A stretch of 64,000 nt of DNA from Paenibacillus mangrovi (GTDB lineage Bacteria > Bacillota > Bacilli > Paenibacillales > Paenibacillaceae). Made by a program: the position numbers and the translations under genes. The stretch is taken from NCBI RefSeq assembly GCF_022898935.1, contig NZ_JALIRP010000004.1, positions 372,001 to 436,000 of the forward strand. The letters are read 5' to 3'. The number at the start of each line of letters is the position of its first letter. The stretch's first letter is position 1. This document shows, one piece after another, positions 61,832-64,000 of the stretch. The notes beneath the pieces are model-generated. The model worked only from the letters and a program-made list of their open reading frames with translations. It was not told where the DNA came from and ran no database searches.

Positions 61832-62569
61832 TTAGTTCAATTTATATAAATAAACGAATTGGTTTATGTACTCTCTATCTTGACTAAAGATCGGTGTGTC
61901 GAAGTCAACATCCCACTTACTTCTTGTTGCTTCTCCTTTTATGTAATACTGCTTGGTAATGCAAACTCCACGCTTTTGCCAAGTGGGTAGTTCATTCCAA
62001 TTTATACCTTTCTCTGAGAATAACTTATCCTGAAGATTTTTACCGTTTAGACCTTGAAGTTCCGTATGAGGAAAGTTTGCCTGTGCTACCATTGAAATAC
62101 TGTTTTTGGTGGCATCTTGCTGTCTCCAGAGAAAATAATTCGTTACTTCATCATGAGGAAGAACCCAAGCTCGACTGTCAAATGTGGCAAGTGGTTTATC
62201 CGGATAATATTCCTTGATCACTTCGTTGAACTTTGCAGTTGCCATGGAAGCAGACACTGAAACCATTTTCTGAAGATTATTTTCAAACCAGGATTGTGTT
62301 GTTAACTTATCATAATTCGTCAACAGAATAGATATCTCATCACTTTGGTGATATATCAATTTACAGCCCATGATATTCTGAGCTAAGTATTTACACGTCT
62401 CCCAAAATGCTTTGGTTAATGATTCATCAAACGGTTTCTCCATTCCGTGAGTAAAAGTGTGAAAATGAGAACCATCTATTCGAATGATTACTGGAAGCCT
62501 CTGAGGAAGTGTTTGTCTAAATATGTTTTCGTAACCTTTCATACGGTTACCAAAGTCGTCTTTGTTCAT
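61832..62569 (-). CDS. Thg1-like 3'-5' nucleotide polymerase (tRNA(His) guanylyltransferase family)
   Basis: This 245-residue Thg1 superfamily protein has IIRIDGSHFHTFT (metal Asp32), KPFDESLTKAF, and YHQSDEISILL (metal Asp77, Glu78), plus family segments FDSRAWVLP, EVTNYFLWRQQDATKNS and WQKRGVCI. Family knowledge: Thg1-like proteins add nucleotides in the 3'-5' direction. The Bacillus thuringiensis homologue repairs 5'-truncated tRNAs in vitro, after activating the 5'-monophosphate with ATP. It starts after AAAAGGAGAAAAA. The region is AT-rich. Cellular substrate unknown. Confidence 0.92.
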   Translation of the reverse strand: MNKDDFGNRMKGYENIFRQTLPQRLPVIIRIDGSHFHTFTHGMEKPFDESLTKAFWETCKYLAQNIMGCKLIYHQSDEISILLTNYDKLTTQSWFENNLQKMVSVSASMATAKFNEVIKEYYPDKPLATFDSRAWVLPHDEVTNYFLWRQQDATKNSISMVAQANFPHTELQGLNGKNLQDKLFSEKGINWNELPTWQKRGVCITKQYYIKGEATRSKWDVDFDTPIFSQDREYINQFVYLYKLN

Positions 62570-62594
62570 TTTTTCTCCTTTTGTTTTCCATTTC

Positions 62595-62786
62595 TTACTT
62601 AAACCAAATGTTTAATCCTGGGGTGTCTCTTGTATCTAATAAATCCTGTTGTGCTTCATAGGTATCTTTGACAATACTGCCTAAAACTAATCCCCCTTCA
62701 TAATGATTTGCAAGACAAGATGCCTTGTAAGTCGGTACTATTGATCTGAACTTACTGCCGAGAAAATTTAAAACGTAAGGCCACAA
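62595..62786 (-). pseudogene. Open frame of 63 codons without ribosome site, possible gene remnant
   Basis: The frame opens with TTG two bases after the stop of the PH-like gene and ends at a TAA 25 bases before the Thg1-like start. It has no Shine-Dalgarno sequence. The translated C-terminal half (NHYEGGLVLGSIVKD, LLDTRDTPGLNIWFK) looks protein-like, not random. It may be the tail of a decayed gene, or a frameshift in a longer one. I match no family. Confidence 0.35.
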
Positions 62787-62788
62787 TA

Positions 62789-63190
62789 CTAATGAAAGAA
62801 TTCTCCTTGATTTACTGAGCCTAAAATATTTGCAGCTGTTCGCATAGGATTATTACTTGCTAAACTCGTAACAATAATATCAATATGATTATAGACTTCA
62901 CGAGGAGCTTTTATTGACTCAAGCACTTTAATCGGAGTATCTACATCAGCAACATTTAAATGAATCGAACCACATCCAAACACACGCTGCCAAAATGGTA
63001 ATACAATGCTCTTATCAAGTACTTTATAAAAGTCCAACTCATCCTCAACCAAATTTAAGAATCCTCGTCTTGTGACCAGCCTTTTTTCATATACAAAGTA
63101 CTTCGTGAATGAAAGTGGTAATCCAAAAATTGTACACTTTCTTCCCGACCAAACTAAGCCTCCTCGCGTTGCAGATCCTTGATTTGACAC
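62789..63190 (-). CDS. Small PH-like domain (bPH2-type) protein
   Basis: The protein has 133 residues from a GTG after AGGAGG. The central part has the bacterial PH pattern: RGGLVWSGRKCTIFGLPLSFTKYFVYEKRLVTRRG-like strands (membrane-proximal W-x-G, T-K-Y, E-K-R-L-x-T-R-x-G), FWQRVFGCGSIHLNV, and a C-terminal helix with VYNHIDIIV. This fits a soluble bPH2/YdbS-like domain. It is upstream of the Thg1-like gene in an AT-rich stretch. The function is unknown. Confidence 0.6.
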   Translation of the reverse strand: MSNQGSATRGGLVWSGRKCTIFGLPLSFTKYFVYEKRLVTRRGFLNLVEDELDFYKVLDKSIVLPFWQRVFGCGSIHLNVADVDTPIKVLESIKAPREVYNHIDIIVTSLASNNPMRTAANILGSVNQGEFFH

Positions 63191-63295
63191 TAATTCTGCC
63201 TCCTATACTGTTAGAATGAATGATTAAATCTTCTACTACGTTAATTATTCATTCTTGTATCCATTGATGACTAAAATCCAATGATTCCTTAATTC

Positions 63296-63769
63296 CTAAT
63301 CTTGATGTCCATGACATCCCTCCTCGGATATTCCTGGTTCCTTCTTTTGAATTGCCTGGTAAATCTCGCGAACCATCTCTGCCAGTCGCTGGTCGCTTTC
63401 ATGATTAAAGTCTCTAAGCGTTTCGGCTGCTACGTCGAGCAACTGACTGACCTTTTCCAGATGGGCAATCTTCTTGCGCGTTTCTGCATTCTTGGCATCG
63501 AGGAACGCAGCAACCTCTTGGCAATAAGCAGAGTCTACATTCTCCATCCTGTGGAACCCAAACTTTCCCTTGATTTCGTCAAGAGAAAACTCCGCATACT
63601 GCATGATTTGAATATTCATCAAGTCGATAAGGTCATTCTTCGAATACCTGCGGTACCGATTGTCTTCCCGGAATGGCGATACGACTCCAATCCGGTCATA
63701 GTACCGAAGCGTATCCTTCGGGACCCCAAGTATCCGCGAAACCTCTTGTATAGAATAAAGTTTTTCCAT
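63296..63769 (-). CDS. MerR-family transcriptional regulator
   Basis: This 157-residue MerR protein has an N-terminal HTH SIQEVSRILGVPKDTLRYYDRIGVVSP, wing EDNRYRRYSKNDLIDL, a coiled-coil dimerisation helix (about 75-120), and a short C-terminal tail ending GCHGHQD with one Cys and two His. The start ATG lies about 7 bases downstream of its own -10, so its mRNA would be leaderless. The operator in the 19-base spacer indicates autoregulation. Inducer unknown. Confidence 0.88.
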   Translation of the reverse strand: MEKLYSIQEVSRILGVPKDTLRYYDRIGVVSPFREDNRYRRYSKNDLIDLMNIQIMQYAEFSLDEIKGKFGFHRMENVDSAYCQEVAAFLDAKNAETRKKIAHLEKVSQLLDVAAETLRDFNHESDQRLAEMVREIYQAIQKKEPGISEEGCHGHQD

Positions 63770-63775
63770 GAATTC

Positions 63776-63806
63776 AAAATAACATTGGAGTAACCACCAA
63801 TGTCAA
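63776..63806 (-). promoter_or_regulatory. MerR-type promoter and operator
   Basis: Minus strand TTGACA (63801-63806), 19-base spacer, TATTTT (63776-63781). The spacer holds the inverted repeat ACATTGG-N8-CCAATGT (63782-63803), the long-spacer geometry that MerR activators untwist. Confidence 0.8.
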
Positions 63807-63825
63807 GACGTTTTTTATATCCAAC

Positions 63826-63865
63826 AAAAAACGACCACTCCCCAGATGATCTGGGGAAGCAGTCG
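63826..63865 (-). terminator. Intrinsic terminator of the gene at the right edge
   Basis: Minus strand: CGACTGCTTCCCCAGAT and ATCTGGGGAGTGGTCG form a long stem (one bulge), then TTTTTT. It follows the stop of the right-edge gene by about 30 bases. Confidence 0.85.
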
Positions 63866-63895
63866 CTGCATAAGTCTTTTTATGGTTGCCTTATA

Positions 63896-64000
63896 TTAAT
63901 CAGTTAACGGGATCGAGTAGAAGAATCGATTTCCATTGCCGTTGACATACCAGACAATTTGGTTACTCATAACGATCGGACTGCATTCGGATAATGCAAA
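63896..64000 (-). CDS. C-terminal fragment of an unidentified protein (cut by window edge)
   Basis: An open frame of 34 residues enters from the right edge and stops with TAA at 63896-63898. The end reads SNQIVWYVNGNGNRFFYSIP followed by LTD, a beta-strand-rich, Trp/Tyr/Phe-rich sequence of the sort seen at the end of secreted beta-propeller or wall-associated proteins. I cannot name it. Confidence 0.4.
   Translation of the reverse strand, partial: FALSECSPIVMSNQIVWYVNGNGNRFFYSIPLTD

Overview
The window looks like a chromosome segment of a spore-forming, low-to-mid GC Firmicute, most likely Paenibacillus or a close relative. The reasons are the sporulation genes (cotE, spoVK, a YjcZ-type small protein), the Bacillus-type lexA/yneA/ynzC and glnR-glnA blocks, strong AGGAGG-type ribosome sites, and the order cotE - amidoligase-like gene - mutS - mutL - methyltransferase - miaA - hfq. 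Nearly all genes lie on the minus strand; mtnD, lexA, a small lipoprotein and the 58.8-61.3 kb cluster are on the plus strand. I saw no rRNA, tRNA, CRISPR array or insertion sequence.

Layout. 1-10.2 kb: a minus-strand Tad/type II secretion-like operon. It runs from a Ser/Thr kinase fused to a TadZ-like domain, through a CpaB-like SAF protein, two degenerate ParA/TadZ-like proteins, a membrane-anchored CpaF-like ATPase and a TadB-TadC-like fusion, to four small membrane-anchored pilin-like proteins; the last is cut by the window edge. 10.3-20.2 kb: housekeeping and DNA/RNA-repair genes (RlmM-like methyltransferase, YlmA-like ABC ATPase, thioredoxin, endonuclease IV, Fpg-type glycosylase, HAD phosphatase, RNase Z, MetH). 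20.4-25.9 kb: mtnD, a YtkA-like lipoprotein, a HAD hydrolase, and the SOS core (lexA and yneA divergent). A serine hydrolase next to them also carries a LexA-type operator. 26-32.3 kb: a YesM/YesN-type two-component system with a sugar ABC importer. 32.5-37 kb: YjcZ, GH25 lysozyme, glnRA with a GlnR box, and a YnbB-type lyase. 37-45.6 kb: hflX, spoVK, small conserved genes, a class A penicillin-binding protein, hfq, miaA. 45.7-52.5 kb: mutL, mutS, an amidoligase-like gene, cotE. 52.7-61.3 kb: a lipoprotein, an aromatic-acid-exporter-like protein, an SsuABC-like importer, carboxypeptidase Taq, a HesB-like protein, carbonic anhydrase, a PadR regulator, and a two-gene YxcD cluster.

61.3-63.8 kb is a visibly AT-richer accessory patch. 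It holds a T4-Pnkp-like 5' kinase next to a Thg1-like 3'-5' nucleotide polymerase, upstream a PH-like domain protein, and a MerR regulator with what looks like an autoregulated, leaderless promoter. The kinase/Thg1 pair suggests an RNA 5'-end repair module and is the best candidate here for an undescribed system. The second is the kinase-controlled Tad-like operon, whose mRNA leader contains a large terminator-like hairpin between the promoter and the first gene.
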